Positions 23,448 to 35,335 of a DNA stretch of 64,000 nt are shown in pieces. The stretch lies in NCBI RefSeq assembly GCF_030272615.1, contig NC_081405.1, positions 650,270,920 to 650,334,919 of the forward strand, written 5' to 3'. Positions within the stretch are counted from its first letter, which is position 1. Each line of letters starts with the position of its first letter. A program made the translations under genes and the position numbers. The DNA comes from Cryptomeria japonica. Taxonomy: Eukaryota; Streptophyta; Pinopsida; Cupressales; Cupressaceae. Under the pieces are notes generated by a model. That model did not search any database, was not told the origin of the DNA, and saw only the letters and a list, made by a program, of their open reading frames with translations.

Positions 23448-25010
23448 ATGTTAGAGAGTGATTCAGAGACCAACTCACATGAGTGGGAATGGGATTCAGT
23501 GAATCTAAATAATTTAAACGAGGAAGACACATCGCCTCCACCACCTCGTGAAGATATCCCAATTTATGGAGACACATGGATTACAACCTTTTGGGTTTGT
23601 GAGCAAGATACAACTTCCACAAGCCCTACGTCAAATCCTACACTAGAATCTGACAAGGAGATTACCATTGACGAACTTCACTCATCTGTATTAAACCTCA
23701 CTGACTCCTCCTCTAAACTCAACTTAATCAATGAGGTCATGCCCATCATCCACCCTAAGCTCATCAATTGGAACCAGCCAAATCCCCCATGTCTTTATCA
23801 CTTCCAAAATGATGAGGCGCTCATCAACTTTTTGGAAATATGGGATAACATAGCAAGTGGGGATCATAAAGCTAGATTTGCCATCAAACTTAATAGCACA
23901 TCATACTTTGGGGCAGATGCCAAACCTTTCAACTGCAAAAATATCACAATAAAACATGGATCTTCTAGTGAAAACCACACAGTGGCACTTATTGATCCCA
24001 AAAAAGTAAAAATAAAGAGCGTATCCAAAGGTGAAAACCTCTCTGAGGTGCCTATGGATGAAAGGTTTGACAACCTCCCCTCAAGTACAAATCAGGAGAG
24101 ATCAACAATATTAATCAAAGAAATAAAAGAATTCAATGTGGGGACCCCTAAGACTCCTCACCAAATACATTTGGCATCTCTACTAACTCTAGAGGAATGG
24201 CCAAAATTTGTGGAATTCTTCCAGAAGCGTTAAATCAACTTTGCATGGTCTTATGCAAGCATGTCTGGCTTAGATCCTAATTTAGTTATGCATCACCTAA
24301 CCGTGGTAGAAGGAGCTAAACCTATAAAACAAAAGCTCAAAAAGATGCACCCACAAATTCTTGTTCTTGTCAAGGCAGAACTCAAAAAGCTCTTAGATGT
24401 TGGTTTCATCCAACCAATCGATTATGCAGATTGGATCTCCAACATTGTACCTATCGGCAAACCTAATAGGGGCATCCGTATCTATAAAGAATTCAAATTG
24501 AACAAGGCATCCCCTAAAGATGACTTCCCCTTACCAAACATCGACATGATTGTCGATCTCACAGTGGGTCATGCAATGCTTTCTCTTATGGATAGATTTT
24601 CAGGGTACAACCGAATCAAGACTGCTCCAGAGGATCAACATAAAACAACTTTCGCATGCCCATGGGGAACCTACTATTGGAATGTGATGCCATTTGGTCT
24701 AAAGAATGCAGGGGCAACCTATCAAAGAGCTATTACTACCATATTTCATGATATAATGCACACCATAATGGAATATTATGTCGATGATTTACTAGCTAAA
24801 TCATTAACAAGAGAGGATCATTTGGCAATACTGGGTAAAATCTTCGACAAATTAGAGCAATATCATGTCCGTCTCAATCCAAAGAAATGTGTCTTTGGAG
24901 TCACCTCCGGGAAGCTCCTAGGATACATTGTTTCAAGCAAAGGCATTGAAGTAGATCCGGTGAAAGTCAAAGCAATCATGGACATGCCACCTCCAAAGAA
25001 CATCAGTTAG
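23448..25010 (+). pseudogene. Element D pol: linker and reverse transcriptase
   Basis: Frame 23448-24233 is the acidic protease-RT linker of Tat-type elements, ending LASLLTLEEWPKFVEFFQKR, where a TAA breaks it. Frame 24261-25010 is an almost intact RT: MSGLDPNLVMHHL, PIKQKLKKMHPQI, ADWISNIVPIGKPNRGIRI, FPLPNIDMIVD, LMDRFSGYNRIK, KTTFACPWGTYYWNVMPFGLKNAGATYQR, then the catalytic YVDDLLAKS (about 24775-24803) and LNPKKCVFGVTSGKLLGYIVSSKGIEVDP. A TAG at 25008 ends it. Confidence 0.92.
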
Positions 25011-25640
25011 TTAAGGACACTACAAGGGCAACTACAATCAATTCAGAGATTCATTGCATAATTGGTTGATAAGTGTCATCTCTTCATGCATTTGTTACAC
25101 AAGAATATCCACTTTCAATGGGATACAAAGTGCTAGCAAGAATTCCAAATGCTTAAAGACTACTTAATGCATACATTGTTGTTGATCCCACAAGATCCAA
25201 ATAGACCTCTATTGTTATATATTTCAGCTACAAATATGGCATTAGGAGTACTGTTGGCACAACACAATGCAAAAGGAAAAGAATATGTTGTGTATTATCT
25301 CTCGCACACTGGTAGGCTATGAACTCAGTTACACACCTATTGAGAGAGCTTGCCTAGCAGTTACCTTAGCAGCCACCAATTTGAGGCACTACATTTTAAC
25401 GCATAAGGTATAACTCATCGCCAAAATTGATCCACTCAAATATCTACTCAACAAGGCAGCATTGACAGGCCACTTGGCCAAATGGGTTATGATCTTGAGT
25501 GAATTTGATATAGAGTATGTGGACCGCAAGGCTATCAAGGGGCAAGCTATTGCAGATCAATTGACCGATGCACCCCTCGCAGGTGACCATCCTCTTGTTT
25601 CCAATTTTCCAGATGAAGAGATCTTCATGATCACAACTAC
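25011..25640 (+). pseudogene. Element D RNase H (gypsy type)
   Basis: Pieces in changing frames read LRTLQGQLQSIQRFIA, MHLLHKNIHFQWD, LLLYISATNMALGVLLAQ and YYLSHT, then AKWVMILSEFDIEYVDRKAIKGQAIADQL (25462-25570). These are the tether and RNase H that follow Tat RTs. Stops or shifts occur at about 25060, 25132, 25320 and 25410. Confidence 0.85.
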
Positions 25641-26040
25641 ACAACCTTGGAAGCTCTATTTTGATGGCTCACATACCATACATGGTTTAGGGTAGGTATT
25701 CTTTTTATCACACCTCAAGGTGACAACATCCCGAAATCATATAGGCTCACTTTCCCATGCACCAATAATATAGCAGAATGTGAGGCCTTTATCACAGGAT
25801 TTAGATTGGCTATACAATGGCATCTCAAAGAGGTACAGGCATATGGAGATTCCTAGCTAGTTATCTGACAAGTCACCAATGAGTATCAAACTAAGGATGA
25901 TAAGCTCATGTCGTATAAAAGGATGGTGGATAGTTACAAAGAATCATTTACATCTATTACATTTGACAAAGTGCCCAGAGATCATAATCAAGTTGCTGAC
26001 ACAATGGCTACAATTGCATCTCTCCTAGATCTTCTGCAAA
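25641..26040 (+). pseudogene. Element D second (archaeal-type) RNase H
   Basis: WKLYFDGSHTIHG (about 25650) supplies the first catalytic Asp. After a stop at 25693 and a frame change, TNNIAECEAFITGF (Glu), AYGDS (Asp) and VPRDHNQVADTMATIAS (last Asp) follow. The position directly after the gypsy RNase H and before integrase is the usual one for Tat-group elements. Confidence 0.85.
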
Positions 26041-27399
26041 ATTCGACACGCTACAAGTTCTCGATAGAACAACTTTGGATCCCTACATATGATATCCTCA
26101 AAACTGAAATGATATGTTGCCTTGTTGGTTTTGAATATCCATGGTATGATGAATTCTTCACTTACCTCCGCGATCACACACTTCCTCCCAACCAATCCAA
26201 TAACCAACGAAAAACCTTCATCTGCCAAACCACTCAATACACCATCATTGCCGAAACCCTATACAGGAAAAGTCTTGATGGTACTCTCCTTCAATCTTTG
26301 GAACAAGATGAGATAACAAAGGCCTTGGAATAGTTACATGAAGGAATTTCTGGGGATCACCCAAGCGGTCCTTCGCTAGCAAATAAAATCATGCGCACTG
26401 GATACTATTGGCCCACCGTGGAAAAAGACTCCTACTATTTTGTCAGAGAATGCAAGAAGTGCCAAGTTCATAGAGACCTGATACATGCACCAGCATAGAA
26501 ATTAGAAACAATCACAACACCATGGCCCTTTTTTCAATGGGGACTTGACCTTGTGGGTAAAATTCATTCATCTTCATCCAATGGCCATAAATTTATTATT
26601 ACCACCACCGAATACTTCACAAAGTGTATTGAATTCGTTCCACTTACCCAAGTCACCGACAAGTAGATCATCTCATTCATCCTTAATTATATCATCTGTC
26701 GGTATGGTGTACCCATGTCCATCATCACAGATAACGAGCTTCCTTTCAAAAATCAGGATGTCCGTGAACTCTTTGAGAAGTTTCACATCTAACACTACTT
26801 TTCCACCCCATATTACCCACAAGGTAATGGTCAAGTCGAAGCATCAAACAAGAATATGTTGAGGATCCTTAAAAAGATAGTCAATGATTCTAGCCGTGAT
26901 TGGCACATTCGATTAAATCCAACACTATGGGCGTATTGAACTACCATTCAAACCCCTACAGGCACAACTCCCTACTCACTAGTCTATGGAGCAGAAGCCA
27001 TCCTACCTATTGAGGTTGAAATACCATCTCTACGGGTTTCCTTGCACAATCTGATAGATGATGAAGCATATCGGGTATTCCTTCTTCAAGACTTGGAACT
27101 ACTTGATGAAAGGCGACAAGCTGCATACAACCACCCGAAAGCCTATCAGCATCAAATGAGTAGAAGCTATAATCATCGGGTCAAACCTCGCATATTTGAG
27201 GTAGGTGATCTTTCTCTCAAGGAGAATCCTCATAACCAACCAAACAGAGAACATTAGGGAAAGTTTGAATCCAATTGGTTGGGTCCATATGTTATCACTG
27301 ATGTATTTGGGTCTGGGGCATATCAGTTGGCAACTTCAAAAGGAGAACTAATAGCAGATCTGATCAACAACATGCACCTCAAATGGTTTCATACATAAG
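26041..27399 (+). pseudogene. Element D integrase
   Basis: The zinc-binding head is LHEGISGDHPSG, then RECKKCQVH. The core shows QWGLDLVGK (Asp), MSIITDNELPFK (Asp) and GNGQVEASNKN (Glu), then TGTTPYSLVYGAEAILPIE. The tail has YNHRVKPRIFEVGDLSLKEN and WLGPYVITDVFGSGAYQLA, a GPY/F module. Stops lie near 26331, 26498, 26665, 26791, 26938 and 27255. Integration function is known for the family; this copy is dead. Confidence 0.9.
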
Positions 27400-29772
27400 T
27401 TGTGAAGAGAATTAGGCTCTTCCAAATATATCAGAAAATACCAAAAACATTCAAAAAATGTCCTAAAGAAAATATGAAAAAATCAAGAAAATAGTAAAGA
27501 AAAATCATACATCCAAACGGTGAAAACCACTATGGTGGCACCTTGGGTAAGTACGATGGTGAAAACCAAGAAAACATGCACCATTCGTAAAGGTTATGGC
27601 TCCATTGTCTTTCAGACTTGTTGCGATCACAACCATTGCATCCATTCATCCATCATTCAAACCATGGCTTGTCATTGATCTGCAATCGAGGTTAATACTT
27701 CATGTGTTCTGCATCCTACTTTCATAGTGATGTCTAAACTGGGGGCAATGCTCTTACCCTATTGATGGAAATGGATTCTACATTACTTGTGATTCATTGA
27801 GTCCTTTCAAAATTGGCTGGAAATAATACCAAAAAAATTCATAAAAACTCAGAAAATACCCAAAACATGTCAAAAACATTGTGAATGCATATAATATTCT
27901 TTGTACATACGCACCAAAAAAGACACCAAACAAATATTTTGAGCTACTCAAACAATGATCACTTATCAAATCAATCAACCAAGTCAAAACATCTACACAC
28001 AATCATCTTCGCAAGGATGCATCCTTCCTCACAAAACAAAGACATGATAACATTTTCTTTGACAAGAAAATTATGTTTAAGCTTATAAGCACTTGCTCGG
28101 TTTGTTATTTATTTATTCATATCAGGTTCCTACGCTACTCCAGGATATCCACAAGTGATTAGAGTAGCTAGGATGGTTCCTAAATATCATTTTGTTTGCT
28201 ATTTGCGGATTATTCCAATGAAGTTTTGGGGCATGTACTAATGGTGTCTACATGGGAAGTTCACTAAGCTACACGATCCTATGCAAAATATAGTCGTGGA
28301 TCACTATGGCTTACTGACTACAACATATACCTCAACCATTTGCACATGAACCAAAATGGAGGGTAACTTTTCCTTGTCTATAAATGCTTTCTTACATGTC
28401 AAATGCTCAAACCTGGTTCTTGCTACCTCGGCCAAGAACGATACTACCATTCTTGATGAGGAAAATAAAGCACTATGAATACTCTATGGATCGTCATTTT
28501 AGCTCATCTGTATATATTGCATATCACCCATCCATTTTCTCATTCATTAATCATATCTATTGTTTGCATGAAAGTAATTCAGGCTTATATGAGAAAGCAC
28601 CTAATATAATTTATCTTGGGTACAAAATCATGACGGAGTTCTCTGATACATCATCTTACATCTGCATTCCACATCTGCAAATTTTCAACAACTTGCATTC
28701 ATATATCATGCAGGCATGGAGTTATCATGTTAGTTACATCAACTGCATTTTGTTCATTATCATTTAATTGCACTTCAATTCATTTAGATATTCATTTAAG
28801 TGCATTGATTTATTCATCACATTAGGGCATTTAACACATCATGTGCATTTATTATCATTTACTTCCATTTCATTTAAGTGCATTTGTTTCTCCGTTATTA
28901 AGAACATTCCTTCATCCATTTAGTGCATTCATTTAAAACATTAAATATGCATTCCTTTCATTATCCTTTAAAATTGCATTAAGGTGTAGTTATTCATTAT
29001 CCTTTAATTGTATTAAGGTGGGGTTATTCATTATCCTTTAATTGCATTAAGGTGCAATTATTAATTATCACTTAGCTGCATTTGTTTGCATTATCATTTT
29101 AATCTCATTTATCACTTAGTTATATTTTGAATCATTTTAGTCATTTAGATTCATTTTCAGATTCATCTCAACAACATCACATCATTTAGATACACCCATT
29201 TAAGGGCATTCATACATAACATTTGTTCATCCATTTAAGTGCATTCATCTAGTTGCATACATAAACATTTGCATAAACATTTGATCCACTTAGATTCACT
29301 TAGATTCATATTAGAAACATGCATCAAAAACTAATTTCATCATCAAATCATATCATCAACTTATATGATAAAATGTGATGCATACATCGTCATTGCATCA
29401 TATTTTATCATTACAAAAGCATCATCGATCCTCTACCTACATCCACATGATTAGCAAAATCATCCATAGCATGTATATAGAAATAATATCATCATCAATG
29501 TACATACAGAAATCATATCATCATCAATGTACATATAGAAAGAAAGTCATCAATATCATGAATCTAAGCATAACTCATAAATCATCATCCTGTAATAAAA
29601 CATATATGCATATCATATCTTCACAAAACATGGGATCTCCTCATATATCACATCGTATATCGTATCAAAAAAGAATACATGTATCAGAGTACAGAGATGT
29701 CACAATATATCGGCTAGCAAGAGCCATCCAAGTAACAATCTAAATAACAAAGTAACAAGTGCATAGAAACTC
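27400..29772 (+). other. Element D spacer between integrase and antisense ORF
   Basis: No long coding frame. It contains A-rich runs (27420-27510), short direct repeats of CATTTAAGTGCATT type (28750-29260) with three copies of a 34-36 bp unit at about 28966-29075 (TTCATTATCCTTTAATTGCA), and two copies of a 30-bp ATCATCATCAATGTACATA unit (29488-29542). Confidence 0.6.
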
Positions 29773-31545
29773 TCAAATAACACTCTGGCCAGATGCTTCT
29801 CCACCACTACCCCCTGCACCTCCCCCACCATCTCACCGACGAGGACCCATTACACCACCACTGCTCCGAGCCCTTTGTAACTGCTCTGATCTCGCCCATC
29901 ACATCTAGGAATAGCTCAGTGTTCGCTGACTAACTGGCACAACCTGCTCATATAGGCCTCACCAATAGTCAATCTCTCCACCTGCTTGCTGCATCTCCCT
30001 CAAAACCACCTCATTCAGACCTTGTGCCTGTGCTCCCTCTAACACTCAAACTCTATCTTGCAACTCCCTCAATCTGTCCACCAGATCATCTCTCTCTCAC
30101 ACCACTACCCCCAACTCAACCTCCCATGCAAATAGCTGGACATCTTTGGATGCAATCTTTGCCTCCCTATCCTCTAACTGAGTTTGCAATCGTATAATCA
30201 TAAACTCCCATAGATCTCCCTCTCCTCCACCTGCCTCTCCCCCTCCCATCTCCATAGGATCCCCTCCTCCACCTCCAAATCCATCCCCACCACCTCCACC
30301 TCCTCTTGCTCCACCAAAACGTCCCTCACCACCTCTCTCTCCCCCATCTCCTCCTCCATCACCTCCTCCTCCACCCCTGCCTCCTCTCCTCCTCCGTCAC
30401 TGTCTCCTGACATCCTCAAAAGGTGGTATGGGCTCAACTAGATCTGAAATGTGTGGAATCGGATGCGCGGTATGATATTGCGTGTACTCCTTTGCCACTC
30501 CTGCATCCATAATCTCTGGCCTCAACTGCCATGGTCTCGCCTATAAGGTATGGAACTCTACCAAGGCTTGATCATAAGGTAACACTGGTCCCCACTGAAA
30601 CCTCTCCCATACTACTCGTGCATACTCCCCTGAACCCCTCGGCAAACCCTGCCTCTATCCAAATTGCCTCATCACTCTCCCTGTCACCTATCTCTCTACC
30701 GAGTAGGATGTTCACCCTATCAAAAAATGTGTCATAAATACATATGGTAGCACCTCTCCATCATCCTCCTAGGGCTTGCACTCAAGGTATGGCCTCCATA
30801 TGACTGTATCTAAATCATCTAAAGCCCGCTGCCAAAACTCCAACTTCCCCAGATGGGGCTGGCTAATCAGCCATCCATACATATATGCATAGGGTTGATC
30901 TATCGCCCTAAACCTCAAGCTAACCAACCGTGTGACTAGCAGGTGCTCCCATGCCTAAACATGCAACAATGTGATCCCTACCACTAGTGATCTAGCCTCT
31001 CGGTACACTACCTCATGTAAGTCCCTGTAAAGGTGTGCTAGTACACATGGCCCCCATGCATAGTGGGTCCCCTCTGTCTTCATCTTCTCTATCACTTGAC
31101 CTCACCCAACCGCCAATCCATGTGACCTTTGATCGGGTCACAACAAACCCCCAATGATACCTGCTAGAATTGCGGGTAGAGGCTCATATAGTGCCGCTAT
31201 ATCCTCCCATGCTATCGAGCCATCCTCAATGTACACATCATTGGAAAATATCCTTTACACAACTATTGTCCCTAAATGGTGATCATATGTAACCAGCTCC
31301 CCTCTGATCAGGATGTGCCAAATCCTCCATACATCCTCCACAGTCACCATCATCTCTCCCATCACCAAGTGAAACGTGCATGTCTCACTATGCCATCACT
31401 CTGCCAAGGCCTTTAGTAGACCGTTATTTTTTTGAATCATGGGTAGGTACATCATGTCATACAAGCCCATCGCACAGACATAATCTATCTCTGCCTCTGT
31501 CAACTGCGCCTGCAGCCGCTGTGTGGCAGGATGCCTCTCCCACAT
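29773..31545 (-). pseudogene. Element D antisense ORF with a plant-mobile-domain-like segment
   Basis: Read on the - strand, a 591-codon frame runs from ATG 31545 to TGA 29773 with about fifteen stops. Near the N-terminus are MWERHPATQRLQAQL and CAMGLYDMMYLP, then ETCTFHLVMGEMMVTVEDVW, with IRGELVTYDHH soon after. This is the hallmark of the plant mobile domain (aminotransferase-like PMD): a His/Leu box, then GEMxVTLxDV and an IxG loop. Further on come WAWEHLLVTRL and YLECKP, then a very Gly/Arg-rich stretch (about 30230-30430) and a charged helix. Antisense ORFs between pol and the 3' LTR are known in Tat-group elements. Its role is unknown; host-gene-derived PMD proteins act in silencing, which makes it notable. 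Confidence 0.7.
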
Positions 31546-31821
31546 CTGTAAAATGGAAAGCTCCTCCTACACTTATCGACATACATATCAGTTGTTTTTT
31601 TACAAAGTTTCTTAAGTTTAAACCTAGACCATCAATAGATACTTTGATCAAGTATCTTATGGTCTCAACAGGTAATCGATCATGGCAAACCTAGACTACA
31701 ATAGGCATTTATCACAAATGACCTAGTCTCAACGGGGCTGCTATGATTCATAAAAAAAAATCATCAATCACTCAAACACAAGCCTCAGGAAATATTTTCT
31801 CTAACACTGGGGCATTTTTAC

Positions 31822-32095
31822 TACAATCGCGCTACTCTACTGACAATAGCGCTACAACTTGTGTATAAACGCGCTACAAACAACCAACGTGCTAAAACAA
31901 CTACCCCATAGCACTATTAAATGACAAACGCGCTACAACCTCTACTCGATTGCGCTAAAAGTGCAACAATGCTATCACTATGACACAATTGCACTAAAAG
32001 GACAATGGTGCTACAACTACTAGGCAATAGCACCACTGCAACATAGTAGCCCTATTTTAGGCGACAAAAGCGCTAAAACAGAGTTTTAGCGCTAT
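31822..32095 (-). repeat. Array of about 14 degenerate GCGCTA(C/A)AA units
   Basis: Motifs such as CGCGCTACT, AGCGCTACAAC, GCGCTACAAA, TGCGCTAAAA, GTGCTACAAC and AGCGCTAAAAC recur every 17-25 bp. The array lies upstream of the antisense ORF and downstream of pol, so it could be its promoter region. That is inference from position. Confidence 0.6.
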
Positions 32096-32656
32096 TGTCT
32101 TGCTTGGACTTTGACACTTGAAAAAACATGACAAAAATGCATAAAAAGTAAAATTCAACATTTGCGTACTACTGGTCCGTAGTCGTCTGGCCCCTGGAAT
32201 CGACGGATCCGCTCTAGTCGGTGATCTGCTATAGGCATAGGCATGATGATTGCCGCTCACTCCTTCGCCAAAAGTCACTATCAGATCTCCAAACTGCCAG
32301 GGAGATAGGTGCAAATGAGCTTATTTTTACCCCTCCCCCCCATATATACCCTCCATCCCTAACCCTAATTCACCCTGCTCACCGTCGTGGTCCCTGTGAA
32401 CTTCCAACGCCTCTCATTTCTCTGTTTTACCCCCGTTTCCTCCCATTCTTTCACCATTATTGCTAATTTATTCTATGCTACCTCCCCTCCACTTGTTCTT
32501 TTTTCGAGAGATCGCCTGATTTTTTGAAATTTTTTGGTCCATCTCTCGAGGGGGCATACCACCCACTAAATTAACATTTATGGGGCATATTTCTCACACC
32601 TATTTTTCTTTCTTTGAAACGATGCGATAAACCGCACCGTCTCAAAGAGGGGCAAA
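32096..32656 (+). other. Element D region between the GCGCTA array and the 3' LTR, with polypurine tract
   Basis: No gene was recognised. It ends in AAAGAGGGGCAAA (32644-32656), the purine tract that borders the 3' LTR and normally primes second-strand synthesis. Confidence 0.6.
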
Positions 32657-34166
32657 TGTAGTCACATAAATCTCTCCACTTAATTAAATTAATATTTACT
32701 ATGTATTTGATTATTTAACCATCAACAATCAGTTAATTAAATTAATATTTTATTAATTCATCCTCAACCTCTTCTCCTATTAATTAATTAAATTATTCAA
32801 TTTATTTAAATTAACTCATTAAGACACACTCTAAATCAATTAAATGAATAAAGCACATTTATTTAATTTAACCCCTTTTTCTCCTTTAAATAAATAAATA
32901 AAATATTTATTTAATCCCCAAACTACCCCCCCCCACCTCCCCCCCACTTGCATTCTTCTACAAATGCAATTTACACTATTTGGTTGAAATAAATGAATTT
33001 TATTTTAATTAAAATCCTCTTTTCTCTCACCCACCAAACCCACTAGACTCTTCTAACCCATTCTAGACTCTTCCAACCCATTCTAGATTCTTCTAATCCA
33101 TTCTAAATTAGCCTAAACCCATCCCCTAATTATTGTCACATTCCTAAGCAACTTGAAGTCGCTTCTCAAAGCCTCCAAAGTCTTTGAAAAGCATTAAGGG
33201 TTTTATGTCTTTAACAAGTTAACCCCTAAAGTCTTCCAAACCATTAATGACTCTTACATTACCATTTATGGCTCTTACATGACCATTAATGGTTAAACTC
33301 AACTCACCCACATGGTTAGAGACTTTCCCTCTAACTCAAACCTCATTTGACTCATGGGTCTCTTCAAGCATTTATTGCTTTGACCATGGTCATCCCTACT
33401 AACTCTTGCACAAGAGTTTATCCATTGGATAAAGACATAATTCATTGGATAAAGGCTTTATTCATTCAACTCAAGCGTAACCTTACCTCCTAAGGTAACC
33501 TTCAAGTCATTTCAAGCATTTAATGCTTCTTTCCTCTCCTCTCAAGCCATCTCATGTTGACATTTGTCATCCTAGGATTGGGTTGAAAGCCCTCACATGG
33601 ATCATAAACCCATAAATCTCGACCCTTGTTGAGATTACTCAATCTTAACCATCCATTGCCCTGTTTTTCCTATAAATAGAGTCCATTCCTTCTTCATCCA
33701 GATCCACAAATCTTGTATGCATCTAACCTATAGTAAACTTGACAGAGCATTTAGGAGCAAATCATATCCAGTTTGTTATTTTGGCTAAAATCAATATAGA
33801 TTAATTAGGTATTTTCTCATATCTAGTTGTCCTACATTTGCATAGTATTTTATCTTCATTATTCATAAATATTCAATCTCCATAAGACATCCATAGTAGT
33901 GCAAAAAGATGAGGGCTACACTCATTTGGAACTTGGAGAGGAGAGGAACAAGGGAGGAGAATCTATGAGCATTTTGGAGAGCATATGGGAGGGTTTAGTG
34001 TCTTTCCTCCATTTTTGTTTGTTTTCTATAATATGTTTGATATCTCTCTTGATATGCATGCTTAGGATTGTAGTTTCTTTCATCTTTCTTTTTTGATTGA
34101 TACTAACTAACACTGACGTTTGATAGACTTGTCTTGTGTTCCTAACATCCTTTTTGCAGTGGATCA
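32657..34166 (+). repeat. Element D 3' LTR (about 1.5 kb)
   Basis: It matches 21494-22971 throughout, including CCTATAAATAGAG (33670-33682) and the terminal ATCCTTTTTGCA. A C-run at 32928-32945 has expanded relative to the 5' copy. Confidence 0.85.
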
Positions 34167-34253
34167 TTTCCATATCCCATAATTTGTTCCATCAAGCTTA
34201 GGGATTTCTCTTCTGAAAATAGTTGTCGATGGATTTGAAGTGTTAGCTTCCAT
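34167..34253 (-). pseudogene. Element B gag, N-terminal part
   Basis: From the ATG at 34253 the - strand reads MEANTSNPSTT, then IFRREIPKLDGTNYGIWK, the start of a copia gag (DUF4219-like 'L-x-G-x-N-Y-x-x-W'). It breaks at element D and continues at 21493. The start is 43 bases after the primer site, as expected. Confidence 0.88.
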
Positions 34254-34295
34254 AGGATCTACCTCAAGCAGTTAAGCTTCTGCAAAAGAGGAACA

Positions 34296-34311
34296 AAGCT
34301 TTGATACCAAT
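34296..34311 (-). other. Primer-binding site of element B
   Basis: The - strand reads TTGGTATCAAAGC right after the LTR end (CCTAACAA). This is the standard copia site complementary to initiator tRNA-Met. Confidence 0.85.
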
Positions 34312-34802
34312 TGTTAGGATAACCGGTGAACAACTGAGAGGGGGGGTGAATCAGTTGTTAATAGATTATATCAACCAAACCACTTAATAACCTTTAACCG
34401 GATTACATAAACATATAATATTAGAATAGAAGAAACATATACCGATAAACAATACAACTTAACAACAAAATAGATAATCAACACAATGCAATCATACCAC
34501 ATAACACCATGATTTGTACGTGGAAAACCGGGAAAGGGAAAAACCACAGTGGGAAGCCTACCCACAGTTAGATGATACTTCTGCAGAAAGTATGTGATAC
34601 AAGGAGGGGCCTGCACATGCAGGAAGGAACACTGCCTAGAGCGTACTGCTCATTACAAAAGAGTCTCACTGACTACAGAGAGGTTATAACCACCTCAAGA
34701 TAAATGGACAATAATCTAGAATAATGAACTACTAGAGATAGCATCTACCATGCCTGATTACATTTCCTGTTAAGATCCATACCGGAGGCCTTTGACCTCT
34801 TC
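34312..34802 (-). repeat. Element B 5' LTR, truncated
   Basis: It matches the first 490 bp of the LTR at 5114-6367, and then similarity stops after GGCCTTTGACCTCTTC. About 0.76 kb of the expected LTR is missing, including the outer terminus. Confidence 0.85.
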
Positions 34803-35335
34803 ATTCGGAGAGAAAGGAGTCTCAAAGGTTTGGTGAGTCCAAGATTGGATTCACTTTTTGTACATAAGAAGGAATGCATGTGCTTGCAAAGCCCACACCG
34901 GCTGAAGAAACTGAGAAAGAAACACTTGCACATTTACTAAGTGGACTTGTATCCATATTTGAAATATTCAAAACCGACTAGGATACCTATATACAGTTAC
35001 TTGAGAAAGCTTATCTGGAAATATTGAAATTGGTCAAGCTCTAGTAAAGTAATCTATAATTATTCATTCTTTTGCACAAATTCCTAACAGTTATTTCAAT
35101 TCTTTCACCGGTCTTTGGCATTGATGCCAAAGGGGGAGGATATGTATGTGAAAAATGACATGAAAAGGGAAGTATGTATATAATCCTAGGGGGAGAATAT
35201 CAGATAAAGAGTACATTGCAAACATAGTCAATCAGCTCAAGGGGAGCATGTTTCCTTTCATGTTTCAGTTTCAGTTGAACCAACAGGGAATCCATTTTTC
35301 ACATGAGTTTTGCCATCAATGTCAAAGGGGGAGAT
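34803..35335 (+). pseudogene. Element A internal remnant: end of ORF2 and polypurine tract
   Basis: One frame reads SERKESQRFGESKIGF, then (after a TAA) HVLAKPTPAEETEKETLAHL and TYIQLLEKAYLEILKLVKL, a charged helical sequence plausible as the tail of ORF2. The rest is non-coding. It contains two 'GCCAAAGGGGGAG'-type tracts (about 35126 and 35322); the second (CAAAGGGGGAGAT) abuts the 3' LTR. Confidence 0.5.

Larger units (their letters stand above)
21494..34166 (+). mobile_element. Element D: Tat-group Ty3/Gypsy retrotransposon with an antisense ORF
   Basis: LTRs 21494-22971 and 32657-34166 begin TGTAGTCACATAAATC. A primer site TTTGGTGAACCCGACATG follows the 5' LTR, and a purine tract AAAGAGGGGCAAA precedes the 3' LTR. 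Inside are a linker, RT, RNase H, a second RNase H and integrase on the + strand. An antisense ORF lies between integrase and the 3' LTR. No gag capsid or protease can be found between the primer site and 23448, so D lacks its 5' coding part. It sits in B gag; the exact target duplication is unclear because the right LTR end (GCAGTGGATCA) blends into host-like bases. Confidence 0.88.
5114..34802 (-). mobile_element. Element B: Ty1/copia retrotransposon, - strand, inserted in A and itself interrupted twice
   Basis: Read on the - strand: truncated 5' LTR (34802-34312), primer site (34311-34296), gag, protease, remnants of pol and 3' LTR (6367-5114). The gag gene is split into 34253-34167, 21493-21203 and 8751-7959 by elements D and C. 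The two LTR copies match from TGTTAGGATAA at 5114 and TGTTAGGATAACC at 34312 for about 490 bp, to GGCCTTTGACCTCTTC. There the right copy stops abruptly, which shows a deletion that removed the outer part of the 5' LTR together with some of element A. Because of this deletion no clean target duplication could be read. Integrase and most of the reverse transcriptase are also deleted. Confidence 0.85.

Noticed and set aside
23060-23530. 156-codon Val/Ala-rich frame on the - strand, and a Leu-rich overlapping frame
   Set aside because: Both are produced by the CAACA/CAGTAGCA low-complexity tract and have no domain.
28384-29743. Frames of 127 and 122 codons rich in Ile, His and Ser
   Set aside because: They fall in low-complexity AT/CAT repeats of the element D spacer and match no domain.
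30198-30437. 79-codon Glu/Gly-rich - strand frame
   Set aside because: It is the alternative frame of the Gly/Arg-rich part of the antisense ORF.
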